DNA of 64,000 nucleotides. Origin: DATATV01 sp035551355. GTDB taxonomy: Bacteria; Actinomycetota; Actinomycetes; Mycobacteriales; Pseudonocardiaceae. A model generated the notes under the pieces. The model had not been told where the DNA came from, did not search any database, and saw only the letters and a program-made list of their open reading frames with translations. The translations under genes and the position numbers were made by a program. Shown here one piece after another: positions 27,644 to 35,431 of this stretch. The stretch covers positions 17,921-81,920 of the forward strand of contig DASZNF010000053.1 in the NCBI GenBank assembly GCA_035551355.1. Reading direction: 5' to 3'. The stretch's first letter is position 1. Each line of letters opens with the position of its first letter.

Positions 27644-28960
27644 ATGAGGTCGACGGCGATCGAGCTGGCAGAGGCGGTCCGGACCGGGGAACTCGATCCG
27701 GTGACCCTGACCGAGCGGACAGTGGCCGGGATCGAGGCGTCCAACGGGGTCCTCGGCGCGTTCCGCAAGGTGCGCGCGCAGGCCGCCGTGGCCGAGGCCG
27801 AGGTGCTGGCCAAACGCCCTGACCTCAAGGAACTCCCGTTGGCCGGGGTGCCGGTCGCGGTGAAGGACGTCGCCGAGATCACCGGCGAGTTCGCCGGCTG
27901 GGGCTCGCACGCGATGCCCGAGGAACCGGCCATCGAGGATCACCTGATCGTGTCCAGGCTGCGCCGGGCCGGCGCGGTGCTGGTCGGCCTGACCCGGGTG
28001 CCGGAGCTGTGCATCTGGCCGATGAGCGACACCCCGGAGGGCGTGGCCCGCAACCCGTGGCAACCGGCGTTCACCGCGGGCGGCTCGTCCGGCGGGAGCG
28101 CCGCCGCGGTGGCCGCCGGGCTGGTGCCGATCGCGCACGGCACCGACGGGCTGGGCTCGGTCCGGCTGCCCTCCGCGATGTGTGGCCTGGTCGGCATCAA
28201 GCCGGGCGCGGACCTGCTGGGCGAGGAGGGCTGGTACGGCATGTCCGCGCACGGCAGCCTGGCCACCACGGTGGCCGACGCGGCCCTGCTGCTGTCCGTG
28301 CTGGCCGACCGGCCGGAGCTGGCCGAGGTGGAGTCGCCGGGCAACCTGCGCATCGCGATGTCGACCCGGGTGCCGTTCACCCACGCGCCGGTCCCCCGGG
28401 CGTTCCGCAAGGCGGTGGCCCGGACCGGTGAGCTGCTCACCGAGGCCGGCCACGACGTGGTGTCCGCGACCCCGAACTACGGCACCGAGCCGACCCTGGG
28501 CATCCTGGCCCGCTGGTTCGCCGGTCCGGCCGAGCAGGCCGCGGGCCTGGACCGCGCGCAGTTGCAGCGCCGCACCCGGGCCTGGGTGCGCATCGGCCGG
28601 ATGCTGCGGGCCGCGCGGCTGGTCCGGCCGGGCACCCGGACCCGGTGGCTGGCCCGAGCCGAGGCGTTCTTCGCCGACCACGACGTGCTGCTCACCCCGA
28701 CGCTGTCCGCGATCCCGCCGAAGGCGGTGCGCTGGCACGAACGCTCGGCCATGGCCAACGCGCTGCCCTCGATGCGGCTGGGCGGTTTCACCGGGCTGTG
28801 GAACCTGGCCGGGTATCCGGCGATGACGGTGCCCGCGGGCCGGACCCCGCGCGGGCTGCCCATCGGCGTGCAGCTGGTGGCCGCGCCCGGCGGCGAGGCC
28901 CGGCTGCTGGCCGTGGCCGCTCAGTTGGAGGCAGCGAACCCCTGGCCCCGCAACCTTTAG
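27644..28960 (+). CDS. Amidase-signature family amidohydrolase
   Basis: A 438-residue amidase. The Ser-cisSer-Lys triad is visible: Lys in PVAVKD, the cis-Ser in AGGSSGGSAAAVAAG, and the nucleophilic Ser in DGLGSVRLPSAMCG. The last motif differs slightly from the usual GGSIRxPA. It hydrolyses an unknown amide in the cytoplasm; acylamides or peptide-like substrates are possible, and GatA is unlikely without GatB/C nearby. TAGGGT (27632-27637) ends 7 bases before the ATG, so the transcript is probably leaderless. It is divergent from hmgA across 90 bp. Confidence 0.87.
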   Translation: MRSTAIELAEAVRTGELDPVTLTERTVAGIEASNGVLGAFRKVRAQAAVAEAEVLAKRPDLKELPLAGVPVAVKDVAEITGEFAGWGSHAMPEEPAIEDHLIVSRLRRAGAVLVGLTRVPELCIWPMSDTPEGVARNPWQPAFTAGGSSGGSAAAVAAGLVPIAHGTDGLGSVRLPSAMCGLVGIKPGADLLGEEGWYGMSAHGSLATTVADAALLLSVLADRPELAEVESPGNLRIAMSTRVPFTHAPVPRAFRKAVARTGELLTEAGHDVVSATPNYGTEPTLGILARWFAGPAEQAAGLDRAQLQRRTRAWVRIGRMLRAARLVRPGTRTRWLARAEAFFADHDVLLTPTLSAIPPKAVRWHERSAMANALPSMRLGGFTGLWNLAGYPAMTVPAGRTPRGLPIGVQLVAAPGGEARLLAVAAQLEAANPWPRNL

Positions 28961-28999
28961 CGCGCCGGCGACTGATACCCGGCCGCCCCGACAACGGAA

Positions 29000-29737
29000 T
29001 CACAGCCCGGCCAGTCGCGCCGCGTCGCCGAGGGCGGTGCGCAGCATCGCCGGGGTCACCCGGCCGGTGTTCACGTTGCGCTGGCTGGGGTGATAGCAGC
29101 CGACCAGATGCAGGTCCGGGCCGCCGGCCGGGTCGGCGAACCGGACCCGCGCGCCGTGCCCGAACCTCGGTCGCGGCCGGACCACCGGCCAGCCCGCCTC
29201 GGCCAGCATCGGCAGCAGCACCGACCAGGCGAACGCGCCCAGCGCCAGCAGCACCCGCACGGTGGGGCGCAACAGCTCCAGCTCGCGCACCAGCCACGGC
29301 CGGCAGGTGTCCCGCTCGGCCGGGGTCGGTTTGTTGTCCGGTGGCGCGCAATGGACCGGCATGCAGATGCGGGTGCCGATCATGCGCAGGCCGTCGTTCC
29401 GGTCGACCGAGGTGGGCTGCGAGGCCAGGCCGACCGCGTGCAGCGCGGCGAACAGCACGTCGCCGGACGGGTCGCCGGTGAACGCGCGGCCGGTGCGGTT
29501 GCCGCCGTGCGCCGCGGGAGCCAGCCCGACCAGCACCAGCGCGGCGTCCGGCGGACCGAAGCTGGGCACCGGTTTGCCCCAGTAGTCCCAGTCCCGGTAG
29601 GCCCCGCGCTTGGTGGCCGCGACGTGCTCGCGCCAGTCGACCAGCCGGGGACAGGCCCGGCAGCCGGTCACCGCATCGTCCACATCGGACAGCGCGGCCA
29701 GGCCGGACGCCCGCGCGGCAGGATCGCTGCGTCCCAT
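29000..29737 (-). CDS. udgB: Family 5 uracil-DNA glycosylase (UdgB), Fe-S type
   Basis: A 245-residue DNA repair enzyme. CRACPRL, a Cys in HCAPPDNKP and another in DTCRPWL supply the four Fe-S cysteines. GLAPAAHGGNRTGRAFTGD is the family 5 active-site loop (GLAPA rather than GEGPG, without the polar residue of family 4), and CYHPSQRNVNTGR is motif 2. Family 5 enzymes remove uracil, hypoxanthine and other deaminated or oxidised bases, which suits a GC-rich genome prone to C deamination. TATGAT (29749-29744) lies 6 bases before the ATG, indicating a leaderless message. Confidence 0.92.
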   Translation of the reverse strand: MGRSDPAARASGLAALSDVDDAVTGCRACPRLVDWREHVAATKRGAYRDWDYWGKPVPSFGPPDAALVLVGLAPAAHGGNRTGRAFTGDPSGDVLFAALHAVGLASQPTSVDRNDGLRMIGTRICMPVHCAPPDNKPTPAERDTCRPWLVRELELLRPTVRVLLALGAFAWSVLLPMLAEAGWPVVRPRPRFGHGARVRFADPAGGPDLHLVGCYHPSQRNVNTGRVTPAMLRTALGDAARLAGL

Positions 29738-29853
29738 CGCCGCATCATAACCAGCGGGCCACGGGCGGACCCAGGAGTCACGGCCGAATGGGCGCCAAAA
29801 CGCGTTGATCTCGGTGTTCCGCGGGACGCCGAGCGGGACGAGAATCCACCGGT

Positions 29854-30786
29854 ATGACGCTCACCCAGCTCAGCGCGTTCGTCCTGGTGGCCCGGTTGGG
29901 TTCGGTGCGGGCCGCGGCCAACGCGCTGGACGTGAGCGAACCCGCGGTGTCCCAGGCGTTGTCGGCGCTGCGCCACCAGTTCGACGATCCGCTGATCGAG
30001 CGAGTCGGCGGCGGGATGTCGCTGACCCCGGGCGGACAGCGGCTGCTGCCCATCGCCTCGCAGATGGTGGCGCTGGGCGCGGACGCGGACGCCGCGGTGC
30101 GCGCGGGCAGGGGCGCGGCCACCCAGCTGCGGGTGATCGGGACCAGCACCCTGGTCGAGTTCGTGCTGCCCTCGCTGGTGGACGCGTTCGCCGAGCGGGC
30201 ACAGGCCCGGATCGACACCAGTTTCGGGGTGGCCGGGGAGGCCGAGATGCCGGTGCTGCTGGCCAACCGGATGGCCGATCTGGCCATCGGCCCCGACCTG
30301 TCCGGGAACCGGACCGCGGAACTGTTCAGCGAGCCGGTGTGCCGGGCCAGGATGGTGCTGGTCGGGCCGCCCGCGCTGGGCCCGGACCGGACGCTGCTGG
30401 TGGATTCCTCGGGCACCGAGCAGACCAGCTCGACCCGGCGGCTGCTGCGCGCGCTGCGGGTGGCCGAGGAACGGGTGCGGGTGTTCCCGAACCAGACCGC
30501 GGCCTGGTCGGCGGCCGCGTCCGGCGCCGGGCTGGCGCCCGCGGTGGAGCACCTGGTGGCGGGCAGAGTCCGCCGGGGTGAGTTACGCGTGATACCCACC
30601 CCGGTGACGCCGATGGAGGCCAGCTGGCACGCCAGCACCCTGCAACCGGAACGCCGGTCGGCGGCGGCCGACGCGTTCCTGCACTTCCTGCACACCGCCC
30701 CGGCGATGCGCCTGATGCGTGAACCAGGGGCCGGTGTGCGTCCCTCCCGCTTCCGGCCCCCGGTGTACGTGACGATCTGGAGCTAG
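29854..30786 (+). CDS. LysR family transcriptional regulator
   Basis: A 310-residue regulator with a typical N-terminal LysR helix-turn-helix (LSAFVLVARLGSVRAAANAL, SEPAVSQALSALRHQF, LIERVGGGMSLTPGG) and a periplasmic-binding-protein-like effector domain (RVIGTSTLVEFVLPSLVDAF onward). LysR proteins are often divergent from their targets, but the divergent neighbour is udgB, an unlikely target, so the regulated genes cannot be named. Its stop overlaps that of the 54-residue gene on the other strand. Confidence 0.88.
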   Translation: MTLTQLSAFVLVARLGSVRAAANALDVSEPAVSQALSALRHQFDDPLIERVGGGMSLTPGGQRLLPIASQMVALGADADAAVRAGRGAATQLRVIGTSTLVEFVLPSLVDAFAERAQARIDTSFGVAGEAEMPVLLANRMADLAIGPDLSGNRTAELFSEPVCRARMVLVGPPALGPDRTLLVDSSGTEQTSSTRRLLRALRVAEERVRVFPNQTAAWSAAASGAGLAPAVEHLVAGRVRRGELRVIPTPVTPMEASWHASTLQPERRSAAADAFLHFLHTAPAMRLMREPGAGVRPSRFRPPVYVTIWS

Positions 30787-30947
30787 GAATCCCCCTGTTC
30801 GTCTTCATCCGCTTTCGCGTGGTCAGGCACCCCCGGATTGGGGTCGCGGGCCAGGTCGATCAGCGGGTGCACACCGGCCCCCTCGGGCGCGGCGTGTCGC
30901 GAAGCGCCTTCCTGGGCAGGGGTTTCCGGTTCGCTGTGTCGAGACAT
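30783..30947 (-). CDS. Small acidic hydrophilic protein of unknown function (54 aa)
   Basis: A short gene with an excellent ribosome-binding site (AAGGAG, 6 bases before the ATG) and normal codon bias. The product begins MSRHSEPETPAQEGASRH and ends DEDEQGDS; a central HPLIDLARDPNPGVPDHAK stretch is the only part with some hydrophobic residues. It has no membrane segment or known motif and is probably disordered. I found no relation to the LysR gene beyond the overlapping stop codons. Confidence 0.6.
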   Translation of the reverse strand: MSRHSEPETPAQEGASRHAAPEGAGVHPLIDLARDPNPGVPDHAKADEDEQGDS

Positions 30948-31091
30948 CGTGACTCCTTCTCCCTCTCAAAGCCAGACAGGTTACGTGTCGAAGATCCGTG
31001 CCGTGCCGGGGTCCTGGTTTTCAGTGGCGCAGGCCACGTAAGGCACCGAGGGGATCGACACACTGCGCGGCGGCCCGGCTACGGTGTGGCC

Positions 31092-31670
31092 ATGATGATC
31101 GGCGAGACCACCCAGCGCAGCCCCGCGATCGCCGCATTGGTCGGGGCGAGTCTGCTGCTCCTGGTCGGCTGCGGGCCGATGAGCTCGGGCGCGGCGGGCG
31201 CGACGACCACCAGCCCGCCGTCCTCGTCCTCGTCGGCGAGCTGCCAGCAGGTCGGCACGGTGAGCTTCGACAAGACCAAGTTCGTGCTGCACGCCGGACT
31301 GGCCTTCGGCGCGTTCCACCACTTCATCTACAGCCGGTTCACCTCCGGCGCGTTCCGCTCCGGTGCGTCGGGCCGGGTGAAGAACCTGATCGAGGCCGGA
31401 CTGGCCGCCGCGTTCACCGTGCACGAGCTGAAGCTGGCCCATCAGGACGCCGAGTCCAGCCCCACGCTGTGCAAACTGGTCGCCCCGTTGGATCAGGCGG
31501 CCGCGGCGCTGTCCGGGATCACCGGCAAGGTGAAGTCCGGGGACGTGACCCAGGGCGATCTGTCCGGCATCAACGACAGCGTGGCCACCGCCGGGCAGAG
31601 CTTCGCCAAGGTGGGGGTGCCGGTGACCGACCAGATCCCCTCGACCGGTCAGCTGGCGAATCCGAACTAG
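31092..31670 (+). CDS. Lipoprotein of unknown function
   Basis: A 192-residue exported protein. A hydrophobic signal ends in the lipobox LVGC, with Cys27 as the lipidated residue, followed by a Ser/Thr-rich linker. The mature part is helical and contains two more cysteines (SCQQVG and TLCKLV), which could form a disulfide. The function is not recognised. TACGGT (31080-31085) ends 7 bases before the ATG at 31092, which supports this start over the longer open frame and implies leaderless mRNA. Confidence 0.8.
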   Translation: MMIGETTQRSPAIAALVGASLLLLVGCGPMSSGAAGATTTSPPSSSSSASCQQVGTVSFDKTKFVLHAGLAFGAFHHFIYSRFTSGAFRSGASGRVKNLIEAGLAAAFTVHELKLAHQDAESSPTLCKLVAPLDQAAAALSGITGKVKSGDVTQGDLSGINDSVATAGQSFAKVGVPVTDQIPSTGQLANPN

Positions 31671-31694
31671 CGGCGACGGGCCGGCTTCTCCTGA

Positions 31695-31727
31695 TCGGCC
31701 CGGTTTCCCTCGGTCGGCCCGGTTTCC
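31695..31727. repeat. Two tandem copies of a 14-bp sequence, 19-bp period
   Basis: TCGGCCCGGTTTCC occurs at 31695-31708 and 31714-31727 in the spacer between two convergent genes. The purpose is unknown and it may be a simple duplication. Confidence 0.6.
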
Positions 31728-31764
31728 CCGCTCCGCGGAGTCCGGGTCAGTGCCCCTGCTTCAG

Positions 31765-32412
31765 CTAGATGTTGGCCAGCAGGACATAGCGTTCGTCGGT
31801 GACCGGACGGCCCCACAGGCGGGGGTCGTCCAGCAGGTCCACGTGCACCCGGCTGGCGATGGAGCTGACCACGGCGCTCAGCAGGCTGGCCGGGACTCCG
31901 GCCGACCAGGGCAGGCCGGGCTCGCGGGCGGCCGGGATCTGGCCGGCCGGTGGGTCCCAGCGGCCCTCCACCAGCACCAGGTGCCCGCCCGGGCGCAACA
32001 GGCTGACCCAGCGCAGCAGCGCGGTCTGCGGGTGCGGCAGCGTCCACAGCAGGTGCCGGGCCAGCACCACGTCGAATCTCGCACCGTCGACCGGCGGCTG
32101 GATGGCGTCGCCGACCAGCAGCCGCACATCGCGCCGGGCGAGTTTGCGCTGGGCCGCCGCGATCATGGCCGGGGACAGATCGATCCCGGTGACCCGGTGG
32201 CCCTGGTCGGCCAGCAGCAGTGCCAGCGACCCGGTGCCGCAGCCCACGTCCAGCACGTCCGCACCCGAGTTGGGGATCCACTCGCGCAGCCGGCCGGCCC
32301 AGGCGGCCCGCACGAGGGGGTCGGTCAGGCCGCGGTCGGGTGCGGTGTCGAAGGTGGGCGCGGCGGCGTCCCAGTTCGCGGCGATGATCGACGAGGCGGG
32401 CATGAAATCCAT
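31765..32412 (-). CDS. Class I SAM-dependent methyltransferase
   Basis: A 215-residue protein with motif I VLDVGCGTGSLALLL, an acidic residue after VTGIDLS for the SAM ribose, and motif IV-like DVVLARHLLWTLPHP. The sequence is close to the UbiE/COQ5-like general methyltransferases, but the acceptor is unknown. Start may be the ATG at 32412 or the third Met codon at 32403; neither has a strong ribosome-binding site. No pathway partner is adjacent. Confidence 0.87.
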   Translation of the reverse strand: MDFMPASSIIAANWDAAAPTFDTAPDRGLTDPLVRAAWAGRLREWIPNSGADVLDVGCGTGSLALLLADQGHRVTGIDLSPAMIAAAQRKLARRDVRLLVGDAIQPPVDGARFDVVLARHLLWTLPHPQTALLRWVSLLRPGGHLVLVEGRWDPPAGQIPAAREPGLPWSAGVPASLLSAVVSSIASRVHVDLLDDPRLWGRPVTDERYVLLANI

Positions 32413-32479
32413 GGTGGCAAACGAAACCGCGCCCCGCTGCCCACTATCGGGCGATCCGGCCGCCCTAATGGTTGACGGC

Positions 32480-32755
32480 TCAGGCCGCGCCCGCTACCTC
32501 GTCGACGACGATCGTGCCCACGCAGACGCAGCCACCCTCGACCTCGACGCAGTCCAGCAGCAGCGCGTGCCGGACCGGGTCGGCCGGGGTGCAGCCGGGC
32601 TCGGTGCACTCGACCAGGCCGTCGCGGTGGATGATCAGCGTGCCGTGGCAGTGATCGGTGTCCGCGGCACAGTCCGGACAGGTGTGTGTCTCCACCGGGC
32701 TTTGGTACCACCGCCCGCCACCCGACCCCGGTAGCGGGGTCGGCGTGTCGCGCAT
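32480..32755 (-). CDS. Small Cys/His-rich protein, candidate zinc ribbon
   Basis: A 91-residue protein following the universal stress protein by 17 bp on the same strand. It has closely spaced metal-binding type residues: HTCPDCAADTDHCHGTL, then CTEPGC and, near the end, DCVEVEGGCVCVG. The first part looks like a knuckle binding one zinc. It may be a conserved actinomycete protein of unknown role. The ATG at 32755 is used; a GTG at 32695 just before the Cys cluster is an alternative. Cotranscription with the stress protein suggests a stress-linked function. Confidence 0.68.
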   Translation of the reverse strand: MRDTPTPLPGSGGGRWYQSPVETHTCPDCAADTDHCHGTLIIHRDGLVECTEPGCTPADPVRHALLLDCVEVEGGCVCVGTIVVDEVAGAA

Positions 32756-32772
32756 CCGTAAGATGTGCCGGT

Positions 32773-33357
32773 TCAGGCGGTGCTGTGCAGCGCGCGACCA
32801 GCCTCCTGGTCGATTCCCCGGTCGGCGACGCGCCCGGCCGGCTGGCCGGTCTCGTCCCGGGTGGCCTGCACCGGAACCGGGTGCAGCCGCAGTACCCCGC
32901 TGGATTCCGTCGGCCGCCGCCGGCCGACCACGGTCACCGGGCACACCGAGTGCCGGGTGACGTAGCGGGCGGTGGTGCCGATCAGGGTGGCCGGCTCGTC
33001 GGCCAGGCTGCCCCGGCCGGTCGCGCCCACCACCAGCAGTTCGGCGTCCCGGCTCAGCTCCACCAGCGACTCCCCCGGCGCGCCCTCCACCACCGCCGCG
33101 TCCACCGTGTCCGGCGGCATGGCCACGCCGTGCAACGCCTCCGCGGTGCGTTCGGCCGCCTGCTCGGCCGAACGGGCCCGGTCGGCGGCCAGCACCTGCC
33201 GGGGATGTTCGGGCAGTTCGTCGTACCAGGGCACCGGGGTCCACACGTGGACCACCCGCACGTTCGCGCCGCTGGCTCCGGCGAAGTCCAGCGCCCACCG
33301 CAGGGCGGCCGAGGAGTCCACCGAACCGTCCACGCCGACCACCACGACCGCGGCCAT
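32773..33357 (-). CDS. Universal stress protein (UspA family)
   Basis: A 194-residue single-domain Usp with a C-terminal extension. The N-terminal strand VVVVGVDGS and the ATP-binding GATGRGSLADEP...GTTARYVTRHSVCPV (G-2x-G-9x-G-S/T type) are present, so it likely binds ATP. The tail after GRRR (about 45 residues) is unusual and low in complexity. GAGGAG precedes the ATG. In actinobacteria many Usp genes are induced by hypoxia through DosR/OsdR; GGGCC-type boxes at 33444-33478 upstream of this gene fit that idea. Confidence 0.9.
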   Translation of the reverse strand: MAAVVVVGVDGSVDSSAALRWALDFAGASGANVRVVHVWTPVPWYDELPEHPRQVLAADRARSAEQAAERTAEALHGVAMPPDTVDAAVVEGAPGESLVELSRDAELLVVGATGRGSLADEPATLIGTTARYVTRHSVCPVTVVGRRRPTESSGVLRLHPVPVQATRDETGQPAGRVADRGIDQEAGRALHSTA

Positions 33358-33443
33358 AGCGACTCCTCATCCGGCGCGTCGGTGCGTGCCTGGCTCGGAC
33401 TGCCTGCAGAGCCAACTCTGGTCCGGCGCTGCCCGGGTCGTCA

Positions 33444-33532
33444 GGGCCGATGGTCAGTGCCGTCCGGGCCGGAAGACCACGCCTGCCGGACACTTGATGA
33501 CCTAATGGACCTTTGTCGGGGACTTTCGGCCG
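33444..33532. promoter_or_regulatory. Cluster of DosR/OsdR-like boxes between the stress protein and the 33550 gene
   Basis: GGGCCGATGGTC (33444-33455) and GGGCCGGAAGACC (33466-33478) lie 22 bp apart. GGACCTTTGTC (33508-33518) and GGGGACTTTCGGCC (33519-33532) follow next to the small plus-strand gene. The 12-mer GGACTTTCGGCC recurs, as its complement, upstream of the PPDK-like gene. In such GC-rich DNA single matches are weak evidence; the clustering is what makes them notable. Confidence 0.42.
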
Positions 33533-33549
33533 GGGCGGGCGCGCGCGGA

Positions 33550-33876
33550 ATGGACAAGCATCAACACATGAACAGGGACTGGACGACCCAGGATTCCACG
33601 ATCGGGAAACTGTCCGAGGAACAACGCTTCGCCGCCGTGCACACCGTCGCCGGACGAGCGCGGAACGCGGCGGACCTGGTGGAGCTGCTGGACGTTCTCG
33701 GTCTTTACGCGGCCGACGGCCGTCCCGAGGCGTCGGCGCCGACCACCGAGGCGCCGGCGCGGCGTTTGGAAAGTCTGGAACGAATCCAGGAAATGGCGAA
33801 CGAACTGGCCGATCTGCGCTCGGGCCACCGAATTCGGCGGGGCCGCCCCCGGGTGGACGCGGTCACTCCGCGATAG
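33550..33876 (+). CDS. Hypothetical protein, 108 aa
   Basis: A soluble, mostly helical protein of unknown function beginning MDKHQHMNRDWTTQDSTIGK and containing RFAAVHTVAGRARNAADLVE and LLDVLGLYAA; the end is Arg-rich (GHRIRRGRPRVD). A second ATG at 33568 is also possible. The start region lies 18 bp after a DosR-like box, so it may belong with the stress genes. The C-terminal basic tail could bind nucleic acid, but nothing more can be said. Confidence 0.65.
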   Translation: MDKHQHMNRDWTTQDSTIGKLSEEQRFAAVHTVAGRARNAADLVELLDVLGLYAADGRPEASAPTTEAPARRLESLERIQEMANELADLRSGHRIRRGRPRVDAVTPR

Positions 33877-33956
33877 CGATCATCCCGCGCGGAACACCCG
33901 AATTCCGCGATTCGGCGAACCAAGCGGGTGCGCCGGTGGCGACCTACCCTGATCGG

Positions 33957-35363
33957 GTGGCCGACCTGACCGAATACCGGCGGCGCCGCGACCCGGCACG
34001 CACTCCCGAACCGGTGCCCGAGGATGGTCCGCTGCCCAGCGGCGGCAACGACGTGTTCGTAATCCAGGAGCACCACGCCCGGCGACTGCACTACGACGTG
34101 CGGCTGGAGCGGGACGGGGTGCTGGTGTCCTGGGCGGTGCCCAAGGGCCTGCCCGAGCACGGTGGCGCGGTGCGGCTGGCGGTGCACACCGAGGACCATC
34201 CGATGGAGTACGCCGGATTCGCCGGGGACATCCCGGGCGGCGAGTACGGCGCCGGGCACGTGGACATCTTCGATCGCGGCCGGTACGAGACGCTGAAGTG
34301 GAGCCGGGACGAGGTCGAGGTGGTGCTGCACGGGCGGCGCACCGAAGGCCGGTTCGTGTTCTTCCGCCGGACGCGTGGTTCGAACGACCGGGACTGGATG
34401 GTGCGCCGGCGCAGCGATCCCGGCGCGGACGACGACCACGTGGACGATGACGGCGGGCCGATCTCGGTCCAGGTCGAGGATCGGCGGTTGCGACTGTCCA
34501 ATTTGGACAAGGTGCTGTATCCGGAGACCGGATTCACCAAGGGCGAGGTGATCGACTACTACCAGCGTATCGCGCCGGTGCTGCTGCCCCGGCTGGCCGG
34601 CCGGCCGGTGACGTTTCGCCGCTACCCCAACGGAGTCGACGCGCATTCGTTCTTCGAGAAGGACGTGTCCCGGCACGCGCCGGACTGGGTGCGCACCGTG
34701 CACCTGCCGACCCCGGGCAGCACCAAGGACAGCGAGTACGCCGATTTCCCGATGGTCGACGATCTGCCCACGCTGATCTGGGCCGCCAACCTGGCCGCCC
34801 TGGAACTGCACGTTCCACAGTGGACTGTCGGTCCGCGGGGCGGGGTGCGCGCGCCGGATCTGCTGGTGTTCGATCTGGATCCGGGCGCACCGGCCACCAT
34901 CGTGGAGTGCGCCCGGGTGGCTCAGCTGATCAACGAGGCGCTGACTGCGGACGGGCTGACCGGATTCCCGAAAACCAGCGGCTCCAAGGGGATGCAGATC
35001 TACGTGCCGGTGCGAGTCAGCGCCGAGGGCCGCACCCGGGCCTATGCCCGCACGCTGGCCGACCGGCTGGCCCAGGAGCATCCGGAGCTGGTGGTCGCGG
35101 TGATGGCCAGGGCGCGCCGGGGCGGCAAGGTGTTCGTGGACTGGGACCAGAACAACCCGAACAAGACCACCATCGCGCCGTATTCGCTGCGCGCCCGCGA
35201 CCAGCCGGCCGTGTCCACCCCGGTCACCTGGCGCGAGGTGAGCCGCTGCCGTGAACCGGCCGACCTGAGCTTCACCGCCGAGCAGGTGCTGGACCGGGTG
35301 TCCCGGCGCGGTGACCTGCTGGCCGGCCTGGACGACGCGGTCGCGCCGCTGCCCCGCGGCTGA
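33957..35363 (+). CDS. LigD-like protein: phosphoesterase plus primase-polymerase, no ligase domain
   Basis: A 468-residue NHEJ-type protein. Residues about 25-165 form the 3'-phosphoesterase domain (IQEHHARRLHYDVRLERDG, HTEDHPMEYAGFAGDIPGGE). Residues about 180-460 form the AEP polymerase (LSNLDKVLYPETGFTKGEVI, HSFFEKDVSRHAP, DLDPG with the metal aspartates, KTSGSKGMQIYVPV, KVFVDWDQNNPNKTT). The ATP-dependent ligase domain of full-length LigD is absent, so it must work with a separate ligase and Ku, neither in this window. TACCCT (33945-33950) ends 7 bases before the GTG, so the mRNA is likely leaderless. Confidence 0.92.
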   Translation: MADLTEYRRRRDPARTPEPVPEDGPLPSGGNDVFVIQEHHARRLHYDVRLERDGVLVSWAVPKGLPEHGGAVRLAVHTEDHPMEYAGFAGDIPGGEYGAGHVDIFDRGRYETLKWSRDEVEVVLHGRRTEGRFVFFRRTRGSNDRDWMVRRRSDPGADDDHVDDDGGPISVQVEDRRLRLSNLDKVLYPETGFTKGEVIDYYQRIAPVLLPRLAGRPVTFRRYPNGVDAHSFFEKDVSRHAPDWVRTVHLPTPGSTKDSEYADFPMVDDLPTLIWAANLAALELHVPQWTVGPRGGVRAPDLLVFDLDPGAPATIVECARVAQLINEALTADGLTGFPKTSGSKGMQIYVPVRVSAEGRTRAYARTLADRLAQEHPELVVAVMARARRGGKVFVDWDQNNPNKTTIAPYSLRARDQPAVSTPVTWREVSRCREPADLSFTAEQVLDRVSRRGDLLAGLDDAVAPLPRG

Positions 35364-35385
35364 ATGCGACCATCGGGTTCGCTCG

Positions 35386-35401
35386 ATTGGTCTATACCTC
35401 C
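35386..35401. promoter_or_regulatory. DasR-like site upstream of the hexosaminidase gene
   Basis: ATTGGTCTATACCTCC contains TGGTCTATACCT, matching 10 of 12 positions of the DasR core. It is 31 bp before the ATG at 35432. Hexosaminidase genes are established DasR targets in Streptomyces. Confidence 0.5.
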
Positions 35402-35431
35402 ATGCGAGCCAGGCGAGTAGAAGAAACAGCC

